Source: Ptiloglossa arizonensis
Lineage: Eukaryota; Arthropoda; Insecta; Hymenoptera; Colletidae
Length of the DNA stretch: 64,000 nucleotides
NCBI RefSeq assembly: GCF_051014685.1
Contig: NC_135055.1
Location: 5,506,001-5,570,000, forward strand
Direction of reading: 5' to 3'
A model generated the notes under the pieces. That model worked only from the letters and a program-made list of their open reading frames with translations, made no database searches and was not told where the DNA came from. Shown here piece by piece: positions 1 to 12,960 of the stretch. A program made the translations under genes and the position numbers. The first letter of the stretch is position 1. Every line of letters starts with the position of its first letter.

Positions 1-54
1 CTCTTCACTGAAATTTTATCGCCTCCAGGAGAGTCTCACCGGTGTCTCGATGTT

Positions 55-345
55 TCAAATCCTTTGAATAATTCTTCCCAGACCTCGAAGTTTCGAAGCT
101 CCACACTTTCAAAGTTCTAGAACCTGAAAGTTCCAGGGCCCCGAAATTCTAGGATTTTTCTCAAAATCCCTCCAAGTTCTTAAACTTCCAGCATCTTAAC
201 GTCCCGTAACGTCCCAGGATCCTAAAGTTTCAGAGTCCCTGAGTTCCAGGATTGCCAAGTTCCAGAGTCCTCGGAAGAATCCCTCCGAGTTCTTCGATTT
301 CGAGCAGCTCTAGAGGAATCTCTCCAAGGCTGAAAAGTTCAATCG
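55..345. repeat. Degenerate short repeat tract
   Basis: Variants of a short phrase such as AGTTCCAGG, AAGTTTCGAAG or AGTTCCAGAGTCC recur every 15-30 bases across this stretch. The copies are diverged and have no fixed period. It looks like an old, decayed minisatellite. No coding frame is supported. Confidence 0.5.
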
Positions 346-370
346 CCCCAGGTCCCGAAAATTCTATCAT

Positions 371-1060
371 CCGAGAAGCAGACACCTCCAGTCGATCCTA
401 GAATCGTCAACACCCTGTAGTCCAGGACACCGAGTTCCCTCGGTATCCTGCGGTGTTGGCGAGATCGCTATATTTGTTCCACGGACTATACCCCCGTCGA
501 GGTGCGTGCAACTGGGTTTACAGCCGGATGCAGCGACGGTCGGCGAGGTCGCGAGCGCAGATGTAACGAAGACAGGGAGTGCGCGTCGGGGCGCAGCCGG
601 ATTTCTTTTTTCGTGCGGAGAACTCCGCGCGCCAGGCGCTCGCGCGGCTAACTGTATTTTGACTTTGTGGCCTGAATTGCGGTAACACGGTAACTGGCTC
701 CACCGCGCGCGACACCCCGGAGTAACGGGCCCATATCTCGGTGCCACGCTCTTCGTGGGCCTTTACGCGTGTAAGCTGCCTACGTAAAAGGCGCTCTCGC
801 GCGCGTAACCCGGCCCCGCGGCTCTCTGCGTGTGCTGGTGCGTGCGGACACGGGCGTCCGCGTGCGTTTACCGCTGCCAGCGGCCGCCAAACGACACCGC
901 CGTGGACGCGGATGTCCACGGGAGGAGAGACGGGGAACCCGTACCCTGGCACAGTGGGGCGAGATCCCCGAAACACGATCGAAATGGACGATCGTTTAAA
1001 TTCTTCACCCTCCGGCAGCCCGGGTATCTCGCGTGACGATTTTAAACGACAAGACCGTCG
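371..1060. other. GC-rich patch without an accepted gene
   Basis: CpG-rich sequence with several overlapping open frames on both strands. The encoded peptides are rich in Arg, Ala, Pro and Ser and match no family I recognise. Open frames on both strands at once are expected by chance in GC-rich DNA, where stop codons are rare. It could be a promoter or untranslated first exon, but nothing here decides that. Confidence 0.4.
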
Positions 1061-2104
1061 TTGATTCGATGTTTCGCTCGACAGTGGCTAGACTGTTACA
1101 GTATCGATTAAGAATAATATACGTTACTCGCTGGATTCGGAAAAGGTACAAAAATACAAGCTGCTGAAACGGCATAGTTTAGCAAACATTTCAATTGGAG
1201 ACTGTGGGCCACGTTTGGTGCAAATTGAGGTTAGGTTAGAAAGAATACTTTAGTTGTACTCTTGCGCAGTCGTGAGGCAATTCTATTCTTGTGTATGTTT
1301 ACAAAGGTCTGCAACAAGGACGTCGAAACGAACAAAGAAATATAAACTCCGTACATAACCTAAAATTTAACCTCGAACGAAAGTTTCCGATTGTAGTAAC
1401 GAAAAATACTAACTGTCTTGAATAGTGGTGAATAAATAGGTAAGATAGAGTCTCGGGCTGTGAATGTGATCGAAATGTTTAGGAATTTATTCAACATCGG
1501 GACACGACGCAACAATATGTATCCGTGTAGATATTTATTATTTCATACGCGCAATGGATGTAATTACTTTTTTGGCAATTAGCGATGTCGGTGTTTGGAA
1601 TATTTATAAATCGATCGTTTGAATTTTGACCACGTTTCGGGGAATCTGTCCCACTGCGCGGAACGGTGACACCGGGACGAGGAACCCGGAACACGGAGAG
1701 CGAAACGGGACGCGCGGAGGTAGGCGGTTTTCAGCGTGTGCGTTCAGCTCGCCGTTCCTGGTCGCGTTGCAGCGTGAGTGTAGGTACAGTTAGGTGGAAG
1801 GTGGCCACCGGCTCGACTCTGTAGGTCGGAGCCGCGGGACGCGCGGACCGACTCTGTATATCCTTCGCATCCGGGGGATCGCCTCCGAGACGACAGCAGG
1901 ACCTTGGGCCTTAACCCACTCTTACTCGGAAAGGGACTAGCTGCCTAACGCTTCTTCTTCTTCTCGTCTCCTCTACGCGCGATCTTCTTCCGCGTTCGCC
2001 GTCTCCTGGACACCGGGTCGCTCCTCTGAAGCATCCTCGAACCGTATCTTTTCAAGAATTTAGATTGCTCGTGAGAAGACGACACGCGATTGGGGGTGAT
2101 TCTG
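1061..2104. other. Unique non-coding stretch with one donor-like site
   Basis: AT-rich to about 1,620, then GC-rich. A good 5' splice donor (GC then GTGAGT, with GT at 1,774-1,775) follows a CpG-rich segment, so 1,690-1,773 could be an untranslated first exon. No acceptor or coding frame supports it. A pyrimidine-rich patch with CTT repeats lies near 1,950-1,975. Confidence 0.3.
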
Positions 2105-2940
2105 GAGATTGGGAGTATCACGATGACGATGGATAAAGATTTGTCCTTTTAGTAAGGGGAGACCATTACTTATGAAACTTTGGTATAAAAATTAAAATTC
2201 TTAACATCAGAGCTGGGTGAATATGACCAAGAAGATATATTAACAATAACACTTATTTTTCAAGTACGAGATTGGGAGTGTAACGATGACGATGGATAAA
2301 GATTTGTCCCTTTAGTAGGGAGAGACCATTACTTATGAAAATTGGGTATAAAAAATAAAATTATTAACATCAGAGCTGGGTGAATATGACCAAGAAGATA
2401 TATTAACAATAACACTTATTTTTCAAGTGCGAGATTGGGAGTGTAACGATGACGACGGATAAAGATTTGTCCCTTTAGTAGGGGGAGACCATTACTTATG
2501 AAACTTGGGTATAAAAATTAAAATTCTTAACATCAGAGCTGGGTGAATATGACCAAGAAGATATATTAACAATAACACTTATTTTTCAAGTACGAGATTG
2601 GGAGTATGACGATGACGATGGATAAAGATTTGTCCCTTTAGTAGGAGGAGAGTATTTTAGTAAGTAATAGTTCATATTACTTATGAAACTTGGGTATAAA
2701 AATAAAAATTATTAACATCAGAGCTGGGTGAATATGACCAAGAAGATATATTAACAATAACATTTATTTTTTAAGTACGAGATTGGGAGTATGACGATGA
2801 CGATGGATAAAGATTTGTCCCTTTAGTAGGGGGAGACCATTACTTATGAAACTTGGGTATAAAAATTAAAATTCTTAACATCAGAGCTGGGTGAATATAA
2901 CCAAAAAGATATATTAATACTTATTTTTCAAGTACGAGAG
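2105..2940. repeat. Tandem array, 163-bp unit, 5 copies
   Basis: Units begin with GAGATTGGGAGT at 2,105, 2,268, 2,431, 2,594 and 2,779. The spacing is exactly 163 bp three times, then 185 bp because the fourth unit carries about 22 extra bases (around 2,650-2,675). Copies are highly similar and the last unit ends near 2,940. No unit carries an open frame. The regular spacing and high identity point to recent unequal exchange. Confidence 0.9.
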
Positions 2941-3880
2941 TTAAAACTTGGCTGATAATGGGTAGTTTCATGGGTCTGATTTATTTTTTAATTTAGAAAC
3001 GGAGTAATGGAGACTTCATTTTCAGTTTTGTTTATATTGACGTTTCGGTATGAAATGAAAGCTCTCTTTGAGATAATTTCGTTTATTGTTCCAGAAATAA
3101 CTTTTTACGAAGCATGACAGAAATGAAGATCAATTTTGTACGAAGAAACTCTCAGTCGATAATAATGTCTTTCTTATTTGTTTCTACGAAACCTAACCTA
3201 CAATTCCATGGAAAGAGAAGGGAAAAGAATGAGTTTACGATGAAAAATTTCATCGTAACTGAGTAAGGAATGATCGAATTTTAAGTGAGAGATAAAGGAT
3301 GTATTTTAATTTCTATTTGCGGTCCTAAGTACACAGATACTAATTAACAGAGTCTTTAACCAAAATATGTACAATTTTCCACTCAAATTTATCTTGAATA
3401 CTCACTCGAGCAAAAGAAAACAATACACAGCCGAAGGTTAGGTCAATAGCTACATATACTTCTTCCTACCGTACACATATTTTCATATTTCTACAGTAAT
3501 TTTAATTTCAATTTTTCATACATACAAAATCCTGTCCCGATAAGAACAAGACACGACTGTCTTCCATTAACCACGATTCCTCGAATCCTTCGCACGGTAC
3601 CTACTTCGGCACATAATCGAATAAATGTTCCTCGCAATTAACCCTTCGCACTCGAAGATTCTTCCGTGACGAGGAACCTGTCGCGTCACAAAATTTCCCG
3701 AAAGAAAAATTACCTACAATTTCGAATACAACTTTCTCAGCTAAGTATTTCGTACATTTTTACATTTTGCGTGATACAATACTCGAACACGAAGTCTTGC
3801 AATTTTCCACGGAACGATACGACGCGAGTTGTGCTAAATTTACGTCGACCGAGAGTCGCCTCTCGACTCTAAAGGGTAAA
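2941..3880. other. AT-rich unique stretch
   Basis: AT-rich single-copy sequence with one AACCTAACC-type motif near 3,192. The short frame at 3,666-3,872 resembles no protein I know. I see no repeat, RNA gene or regulatory signal here. Confidence 0.4.
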
Positions 3881-4867
3881 ATGTTCCACGAATCGATCGA
3901 ACGAAAGTGAACGAGGCAACGAGCCCGGATCAAGCAACGCGACGCAACGCGGCCGTTCCTCGGCCGTGAAGAAAAGAAGCCCGAGGAACTTGTCGTTGAA
4001 AGGGTCCATGAATGAACGACATAATCCTACCCGATTCCTCGGACATTGTCGGATCGTTCCTCGATGCGCGACGATCGACGTCGACGAGCGCCGGCGCAGA
4101 GGTGTGCCGCGGGGACAATCACGTGCCGGTGGCACGCGACACGTGACTCCCGTGGTCCCCACGATCCGCAGGAGGATCAGGAAGCGCGGACGGAGAGAAA
4201 GGTATCCTGTCCCTGGAACACACTGGCCCCTTCTCTCGTCCGAGCCGCGCTTCATTCACCCCTTTCTTTCCGCGACGCGTCATCCTGCCCGTGGAAAAAG
4301 GGGCGCAGCTGTTCCCCCTCCCCCTCGCTTTCTCAAGAACCCTTTCACGGAGTTTTCTGTCCGTGAAGACAGGAGGCCTTCTTCCGGGATCTCGGTATCT
4401 CGTATTGCATCGGACTGGTGGCCACTGGTGCCGGTGGTGGGGTGGGATGAAAGTGAAGGAAAAGGAAAAGGGGGAAAGAAACGATCTTTCGGTCGGCTTT
4501 GTCGTCCATATGGCGATCCACGCCTCGACGGCTCGACGAGCTGCTATACGCGGATCGATTCCTTCCTGGAAACGATCGAATTTGATCCACGTGATCGACA
4601 ACCGCGCTCGGAGACCCGGAAGTCGATGTTGCCTGGCCACCGCGACCCACGCGACGCCGAGAGACCTTCCCAGCGCGGGGATGCAGGCCCCTCGCACTCG
4701 AGGCGGAATAATCATCGACGATATTCGATCGAACGCGTTCCGCTTTCACGAGCGTGTCTCGGACACGGTTGCGAACCGACGTTCTTGTTTCCCTCCGGTG
4801 TAAATGTCTCGCGAGGAGGTTACGCGACATTTCGTTACACAGATTTGCATAAAGTCTTGCACACGGA
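3881..4867. other. GC-rich patch with overlapping chance frames
   Basis: The longest frame in the first half of the window lies here (3,966-4,910, +, 314 residues, Arg/Pro/Ser-rich). Other long frames overlap it on both strands and its 3' end runs into the neighbouring tandem array. Composition is basic throughout, with no domain, motif or signal peptide. I read it as open by chance in GC-rich DNA, possibly a promoter or untranslated region. Confidence 0.4.
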
Positions 4868-5987
4868 TGGTCAGGTGAAGTATCGTACCTATGTACGAGC
4901 CACGTTCTAACTTGGCCTATTTAAATTCTATAGCGAGGAATGGTAAATATTTGACATGGTCGGGTCAAGTATTGTACTTATATACGGGGCACGCTTTAAC
5001 TTGGTCTATTTAAAGTATCTTATATACGGGATATGTTCTAAGTTGATATATCTAAATTCTATAGCGAGGAATATTTGACATGGTCAGGTAAAGTATCCTA
5101 CTCATATACGGGGCACGTTCTAACTTGGTCTATTTAAAGTATCTTATATACGGGGTATGTTCTAAGTTGATATATCTAAATTCTATAGCGAGGAATAGTA
5201 AATATTTGACATGGTCAGGTAAAGTATCGTACTTATATACGGAGCATGTTCTAACTTGGCTCATATAAAATATGTTTATATACAGGATATGATATAACTT
5301 GGTGTACCTAAATTGTATAGCAAGGAATATTTGACATGGTCAGATAAAGTATCGTACTTATATGCGAGACACGTTCTAAGTTGGCTCATATAAAATATAT
5401 TTATATACAGGATATGGTCTAACTAGGTGTATCTAAATTGTATAACAAGGAATAATATTTGACATGGTCAGGTGAAATATCGTACTTATATACGGGGCAC
5501 GTTCTAACTTGGTCTATTTAAAGTATCTTATATACGAGGTATACTTTAACTTGATATATCTAAATTCTATAGCGAGGAATAGTAAATATTTGACATGGTC
5601 AGGTAAAGTATCCTACTTATATACGGGGCACGTTCTAACTTGGTCTATTTAAAGTATCTTATATACGAGGTATGCTCTAATTTGATCTATCTAAATTCTA
5701 TAGCGAGGAAGAGTAAATATTTGACATGGTCAGGTAAAGTATCGTACTTGTATACGGGGCACGTTCTAACTTGCTCTATTTAAAGTATCTTATATACGAG
5801 GTATGTTCTAAGTTGATATATCTAAATTCTATAGCGAGGAATAGTAAATATTTGACATGGTCAGGTAAAGTATCGTACTTATATACGGAGCATGTTCTAA
5901 CTTGGTCTATTTAAAGTATCTTACATAGGAGGTATGCTTTAACTTGATATATCTAAATTCTATAGCGAAGAATAGTAAATATTTGAT
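4868..5987. repeat. Tandem array, unit about 124-131 bp, 8-9 copies
   Basis: The phrase GACATGGTC recurs at 4,953, 5,077, 5,208, 5,333, 5,461, 5,592, 5,723 and 5,854, with a partial copy at each end. Each unit itself contains two related halves (TATACGGGGCACGTTCTAAC and a version ending in GGTATGTTCTAAG), so the unit probably arose by doubling of a shorter one. It is non-coding and rich in TATAC steps. Confidence 0.9.
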
Positions 5988-8490
5988 GTAAGAAAAAACA
6001 TTGAAATCCGTTCGATCACATATGATCTTGAATCGTGAAGAAATTATTAACTATACCGAAGAACAATGGAAGAATCTTTTCTCAAAGATACAAGTCTGGT
6101 AAATAAATTCTAACATGGGGCAGTTGATGCATCTTCAAACGTGTGCATTAGAAAGAAGATTGTAGATTTAATTGCAGAATATACCTTTCGTTGTATATAT
6201 ACTTACTACGGAAGTCTCACTTGTCTTTGACAATGAGAAACAATGTCAGGAGAAGACATTATCTTTCCCCAAGGGCCAATTAGTGTCCTAGAAACGTATC
6301 TGTGAACATTTCTGGAAATGTAACGGATTAGGTCCATTTATCGTTTGCAAAACTTTTCTCGAAACTGTTCCAAAATTGTACCCATACATAGTATGTCGAG
6401 CTTGACAATACGAGCAGTTAAAAAGCGTGTTTCTGCTCACCCAGGGTCCAGATCTCGAATGACCCACCCCCGTGGTCTGGTCGCCCAAAGAATGATCGAC
6501 GAGTGAAAGAACCATCGACGTCCAGCCATTCTGGAAAATCAGAGGGGGCAGATGTGTTCCTGGACGATGGAAAAACGTTGGTCAACCGTGAGAGGAAAAA
6601 TGTCTTTTTAATTGGCAATTAGACGCGTCGTGGTACCCTTTCGCATCTGTCATCTGACCGTGGTGATCTTTCATCGTGGACCGCCCCCGAGTGTCCTCTC
6701 GCGTGAATGGGAGCCCCCTGGTTAACTAAAAAGCCCGCACAGAATGTCCAAGCATTCTTCTTTTAATCCTCGGGACACGCGGTTGTGTATTTTCCCAACG
6801 AGTGGCCACGCGAAGCGGCGAAAAACGAAGAATGAGGGAGTCGAGAGGCAAACGAGATGGACCATGGGCATTTTTCATCCCCTAATTTGACGGACGGGCG
6901 TGCGCCTCCTTGCTCTTTTCTCGTGTAGTGGACATTGGGCGAGGGACAGAAAAGCGTTGGTAGTGTATTCAGAAGCTGGTAGCCTTTTGAGACGTCGTAT
7001 TTTACATGCCGGCGCACCATTTTGTTCGTGCTCGCTTTCACGGTGAACCAACAACGCCGGGAGAAATTTTGCTAAGCGAACGAGAGTGGCGAAAGTTTTG
7101 ACGACGTCCGGCCACTTGACGGCTGTTTAACGATAAACGAGTGTCGCGCGATTAAACGAAACTACGCTCGCGAGATTTCTGCTGGATTTATTACGTCCGG
7201 TGTACCGGGTGGTACGAAATGTTTCATCGAACCTTTAGCGACTGGGTCCAATGATAGCGACAGGTTCCGATGAATTTGGTAGTAACAGGATCTAGTGGTA
7301 GCAATGATAGGGGAGGGTAGTGTAGATGGTAATTAATTCAATTTGTGACTCGAATCTGAAGCAGTTATCCAGTACTAAAGTCGATCAGTTAAGCGGAGTA
7401 GGATTCGATATTCTCTACGAGGCAAAATTCGATTCATTACTTATCCAAGATGCAGATGTACCAGTCGTGCGAGGTAAAATTTGAACAGTTAAGCGGTGTA
7501 GGATCCGATCTGTTATTCAAGAATTATTGTACTAATCCTTCCCTCGCACAAAGAGGAGAATATAAACGTCTTTTCACGAATTAAGAAACTACATGAAAAT
7601 GAATAAACTAAATTCAACTAATCGAAAAATGTATCAATACTCGGCCCGTTTATAATCTTTGCTATTAACAAAAATATTATCACAAAACATCCCATACTAT
7701 TATTCGACAAGAATATTTTTTTCTATTTTTTCTCTCGCTCGTCGATACCTCCACTTATGGAGCGTAAATTATAAACTCTCGAACTGAACCATCGGTGGTC
7801 CGCATAGATCGTTATTCAAGCGGGAGCATCGTGATAAACAAAGTTTTTCGAGATAATTGTTATTTTACGTTTCTGTTACGCACGTGTAAAAGTGCACGCA
7901 ATTGTTCCTTGCTCAAAGACCGAAAACCGCTAGTGGCCATTAAACGGGGGTCAGTGGAGAATTACTTTCTCGAAACTGGTCGAGATTTTTGTCTCGAAAC
8001 TGATTCGTGTATGTTTAACCAAAATTTTGAGAAAGAGGCAAACAAGCCCACGCGCTCTAAGTAGAAAAGAGGCTGGTCCCGGAAAAGCGATATCTCCGGC
8101 GCGCGCTGCTATACACGCGCGGCGGTCACCGGTTCGAGAAATATCGTTGAACGAACAATGGGAAGGAGCGCTTGCTTAGGAAGCGATAACAGAATCGAGG
8201 CAGCATATCACGGACCTTGAATTGCGGCGGGCACACCTCCGTTCTGCCATTACGCGGCCACTTGGCACCGACCACGGTGTGTGCGTCTACCCGGCGCATA
8301 CATCGCGCTTTTTACTCAGGGTGATCTATGCGTTCTACGATTACGCGACGTTCCTCTCATTCTCGAAACGTGGCGCTCGTCCGTTCCGGCTGAAAGAGAA
8401 GCAAGACGTATCGGCCATTACCTACCCCGCTAGTGATGGGACCAATCCAATGACGCGTCCCATTAATACGGATACGTAACAATTTTTAGG
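5988..8490. other. Unique stretch, mixed composition
   Basis: No gene is supported. A short diverged duplication lies at about 7,381-7,420 and 7,475-7,515 (shared CAGTTAAGCGG then GTAGGAT). The sequence is GC-richer between 6,450 and 7,150 and between 8,060 and 8,480. The short frames here (for example 6,763-7,041 minus and 7,795-8,064 plus) match nothing I know. Confidence 0.4.
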
Positions 8491-8499
8491 CATATTGCG

Positions 8500-9490
8500 A
8501 CGTCGAAATTATTATTTCACTGAGACATATTTGTTGAAATCTCTTTCGGTAGAGCAGAACCTCGATAGATGCAGGAAAACGGAGTAGGAAAATTCGTGCA
8601 AGTATAGAGAATCGTGCAATAATCGGGGTAAGAAATATAATTGGAAAAAGCCTTCTGGTGTCATTGTTTACCTTTTATCGAAATTATTACTAGTTCACTG
8701 AGATTAATTTCATAGAATTTCTTATGGTACAGTGGAACCTCGATAAGTGCAAGAAAGCGGGGTTGAATATTCGTGCAGATATAGAGAATCGTGCAATAAT
8801 CGGGGTAAGAAATATAATTGGAAAAAGCCTTCTGGTGTCATTGTTTATCTTTTATCGAAATTATTACTAGTTCACTGAGATAAATTTCATAGAATTTCTT
8901 ACGGTACAATGGAACCTCGATAAGTGCAAGAAAGCGGGGTTGAATATTCGTGCAGATATAGAGAATCGTGCAATAATCGGGGTAAGAAATATAATTAGAA
9001 AAAGCCTTCTGGTGTCATCATCTATCTTTTATCGAAATTATTACTAGTTCACTGAGATAAATTTCATAGAATTTCTTACGGTACAATGGAACCTCGATAA
9101 GTGCAAGAAAGCGGGGTTGAATATTCGTGCAAATATAGAGAATCGTGCAATAATTGCAGTAACACAGACAATAAGAAGAAACAAATAAACTAGTCCTCTA
9201 GTGAAACCATCTACCTATCATTGAAATTAGTATTGGTTCATCCGAGATAATTTTCTTAGAATTCTTTTCAGTAGAGTGTAATCTCGATAGATGCAGAAAA
9301 ACGGGGTAGGAAAATTTGTGCAAGTATGAAAAATTGTGCAATAAACGGGATGATCGTCTACATTTTATCAAAATAATAATTGGTTCACAGAGATAAATTT
9401 CTTAGAGTTTCATGAGTGCAAGAAAGCGGGGTGGAATATTCATGCAAGTATAAAGTTGCGTGCAATTATCGAAATAACAGATCCAAGAGA
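8500..9490. repeat. Tandem array, 177-bp unit, about 5-6 copies
   Basis: CCTCGATA-type anchors lie at 8,561, 8,739, 8,916, 9,093 and 9,283, with a decayed last unit near 9,410. Spacing is 177-178 bp in the central, best-conserved copies. Each unit holds the phrase GGTACAATGGAACCTCGATA followed by AGTGCAAGAAAGCGG and CGTGCAATAATCGGG. The start resembles the ends of pogo/Tigger-type DNA transposons as I remember them, so the array may have grown from a transposon end. That is inference. Confidence 0.85.
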
Positions 9491-12418
9491 TGAATTTTTC
9501 AAGTTTTAATTTAATTTCATTAAATATCATTATGACACATATATACATAGAGATACACTAATGGATATGCTAGAATAAAACATAACCAGAACACGTATCT
9601 ATATCGAAGTCACGAAACTTGACATAACCAGCACGTATTGATACTGAACAGAGTTCAAACGTCAGTCCCATCACTACCTACCGTTCTCGCTCCTAATGCG
9701 ACGTCGCTATTGTCACGGCCGCTTGATAAATCGGTTCCTCGATTGCCACAAACGGCAGGAGAAATTCTGCGACTATCAGTGTTCCTTTCAAGCTCGAGAT
9801 TCGTTCTTTGTCAGAATATTGTCTCATCAGTGTCATGTAACTTGAACATTCTCTCATTCTCGTTGTTCCATAGTCGCTGAATGCCTACACAGAAAGATAC
9901 GCACAGAAGAACCTCGCTTAAAGATCGAGAATCAGAATCGCCAGCTATCGGTACTCGAGGGTCGGTGGCGAATTTGCTCTGAAAACTGAATAAATGTAAA
10001 GTAACACCAAAAACCGAGGTTGAAAAAACAATCGGTTATTTTTATTCTCAGCGTGCGAACAAATGAACAAATGAACAAATTCATTCATTTTCGACTTTCC
10101 AGGTCGCTCTTTTTACAAAAAAGGTAACGATCTGTAATAAATCTCTTCGCTCGTCGAAGAATACAAATATACATAGCTACTTTCAATAATTCGCTAACGC
10201 GAAAGAAATTTTCAACGAGTCAAGTGTGCATATAATCAGGGAAGTAACAACAATGGCAAGTAATAGACAGATTCGAGCGTAGAAAGTAACAATGTGAAAG
10301 TGCAACGAGATATTCCGCCGAATCTCGTTTTTCCCGGTGCCCTCAGCGCGCCTCCCTCTCCCCCTCGTGCTTTCGTCATACTTTCGACTTTCGTTCCCCA
10401 AGACGTACCGAAAACTTGCCGGCAACGAGGATCGTCAAGCCGGGAATGTCGATACGGGGCTGGTCGATGCAGCCCAGGCGATATAAACACAAGAAAGGCG
10501 ACGTCTATGGCGAAGTCTAATTTCGAACACTTACGCGACTCGTCGCCGAGGCGTCGCGGGAATCGTTAATACACCAACCGTCTGTCTTCGTCCTTCTGTT
10601 CACCGCACTGTTGTCCGTCTCCTTTCGTTTCGCGCTTCCCTCTCGCTCCTCCCCTCCTCCCCACCACCCTTCCAACCCGCCACCCGGCCCCTCCCCCGCC
10701 CCGGTCGGCTACTTTCTTTCCTCGTCGATTCATTCGGACTGCCGATGATGTTTCGAGAACAGTTATGTGGGAGTCTGGGTCACGAGGCGTGGCTTCTATG
10801 GGGACACCGTCCACTGTCCCATAGAACCACAATCCCATTGGCCAAGAAACGCTCACGAGGCACGACCGGAATAATTATGTAACCTGCGCTTCGCGGTACG
10901 CGAGCCGACGCGTTCGCGCCTCGAGGGGGGTTGCAAACCACTCGGGCGGTCTTGCAGGGGGACGGGTGGGAGGGGGGTGGCGGTCGGGTGGGCGGGGAGG
11001 GGGCCACCGTGACCCCTGGGCGAGGAAAATAGGTGCCGGTCTGCCCACGTGCGCCTCGTGTTTTTCCTCTTTTTCCTTTCTCCCTTGGCCTTTGCGTCGT
11101 CGTCGGCGTCGCGCGACTGTCCTCCGTCGTCTGAAATGGCAGTTCGTCATTCCAACGCCCGCGTGGAAGTGGCAAACGCTTCTATGTGACCTCGAGCGCG
11201 GATACCGGGGGCCCGGGGTATTTATTGTCTCCGTGGGCACCTCTTATCGACGATGGATTCGTGTCAGGGAAAAGGTTAATTGTGCCCAGTCACGAGCGGG
11301 ATCATGCCGCTGGATTTTCACCGAGGCAGCATCGCGATCCGCGGATGGAATTAACCTTTTAGGCGCGGGGTTCCAGCGGGGTTAAACCTACGAACCGACT
11401 GGACGAGTGTAGAACTCAGGGGCGTAGAAAAATAATCGTGTACCGTTTTCTCCCACCCGTTGCGAAATTGCCCTAACCTGGGGGATGGAACTACCCTCGA
11501 AATCATATTTGGTTGGATATTTCGGAAACTATGGTATTACGTGTAAGAGAAGAGTCGAAATATAAAAATTATATATTTTTCAACGAAGAAGACAACGCAT
11601 CGAAAGTTAATAATTTTTCGTGTAAATTTTCGTGCAAATTTGGGTATTTTGAAATTTCTATTATAACGAATATTATCGCATTTCGCTTCACCGAAATTTA
11701 CAGAAAAATTGTTTTTCCTTTCGTTGACAATTCTTTACTTTCACTTTCGTTGCACGAAGTGTCCCCAGAAGGAAATATGTGATTCTTGTTGCGCCACACC
11801 GACGCACGTTATTCGATTTTTTGGATCTCGAGGATGCCTTCACCCGGAAACGCGGAAAAAAGTGTCTACGATTACGGTCCGTCGAAGGGAGCAATCGTTC
11901 CCGCGAGTCGATGCCATCTGTGTATTTCAAAATCGACGCCCACACGACGGAGGTTGCATTCCATTGATAAACTTCCGCAGTGAGGATACAATGAATCGCA
12001 TACACGCGCTCGCAGGATATTATATCCTCCTCTTGCGTCAGACCGGCAAATTGATTCCACCTTTTCACGGCGAAAGACTCGCCGGAGCGAAGGTTCTTCC
12101 GTAACGCAGAACGAAATAAGTTTCGCGCGATTGTTGTCCCTGATTATACCCACGCGATAGTTCCTTGTATTAGGCGCAGATGTTACGTGGCCAGAAGAAT
12201 TCTAATTGCCATCGGTTTTCACGTGCCGGCCGTTTCCGTGTTCCATTATTTTCACGTTACGCCGGCCGTCGTTCCTTTCTTTTCGTTATCGAGAAGACAT
12301 CGCCGCTTCGAGAGTCACGACTTTCCTACGAGAAAGTTTTTGCAAACTGAAATTTCTAGCCCCCCCTTCCCCCTCACCCTATCCATTTTCACCAATTTTC
12401 TATCGTCCCAAATTTTTT
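9491..12418. other. Unique stretch with C-rich and G-rich tracts
   Basis: AT-rich to about 10,290, GC-rich to about 11,400, then AT-rich. A C-rich tract (10,640-10,705) and a G-rich tract (10,935-11,015) lie 230 bp apart on the same strand. Many overlapping Arg/Pro/Gly-rich frames occur on both strands in the GC-rich part. None has a recognisable domain and I do not call them genes. Confidence 0.4.
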
Positions 12419-12960
12419 CAAAGCGAACAAAAATTCTAAGGAACGATCTTGTAAGTTTCTCGATCGGTCAGAATATTGATTTAACATCGCTTCTCAATTT
12501 TTGGGTGTCGGAAAATTAATATCAATTTTCCTCTAAATAGTAATCATTCCAATTATGGTATAAGACTAAGACTGTAAGGTATTTCGCGTAACTTTCTATT
12601 AGACAAAATTGATCAAAGTGAATGAAAACTCTAGGAAACGATCTTGTAATTTTTTGGATCGGTCAAAATATTGATTTAAAAGCGGTTCTTAATTTTTGGG
12701 TGTCGGAAAATAAATATCAATTTTCCTCTAAATAGTAATCATTCCAATTATGGTATAAGACTAAGACTGTAAGGTATTTCGCGTAACTTTCTATTACATA
12801 AAATTGATCAAAGTGAATGAAAAGTCTAAAGAACGATTTTATAATTTTTTAGATCGGTCAAAATATTGATTTAAAAGCGGTTCTTAATTTTCCTCTAAAA
12901 AGCAAACCGTTTAATTACAGTATAAGACTAAGTCTATAAGGTCGTATAAATAAAAATTCT
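12419..12960. repeat. Tandem array, 195-bp unit, about 2.8 copies
   Basis: Units start with CAAAGCGAA or CAAAGTGAA at 12,419, 12,614 and 12,809, which is exactly 195 bp apart. The first two units are nearly identical over ATTCCAATTATGGTATAAG and what follows. The third is more diverged and shortened. Non-coding. Confidence 0.85.

Noticed and set aside
3966..4910. 314-residue plus-strand frame
   Set aside because: Arg/Pro/Ser-rich, overlapped by long frames on both strands, and its end runs into a tandem array. It is open by base composition.
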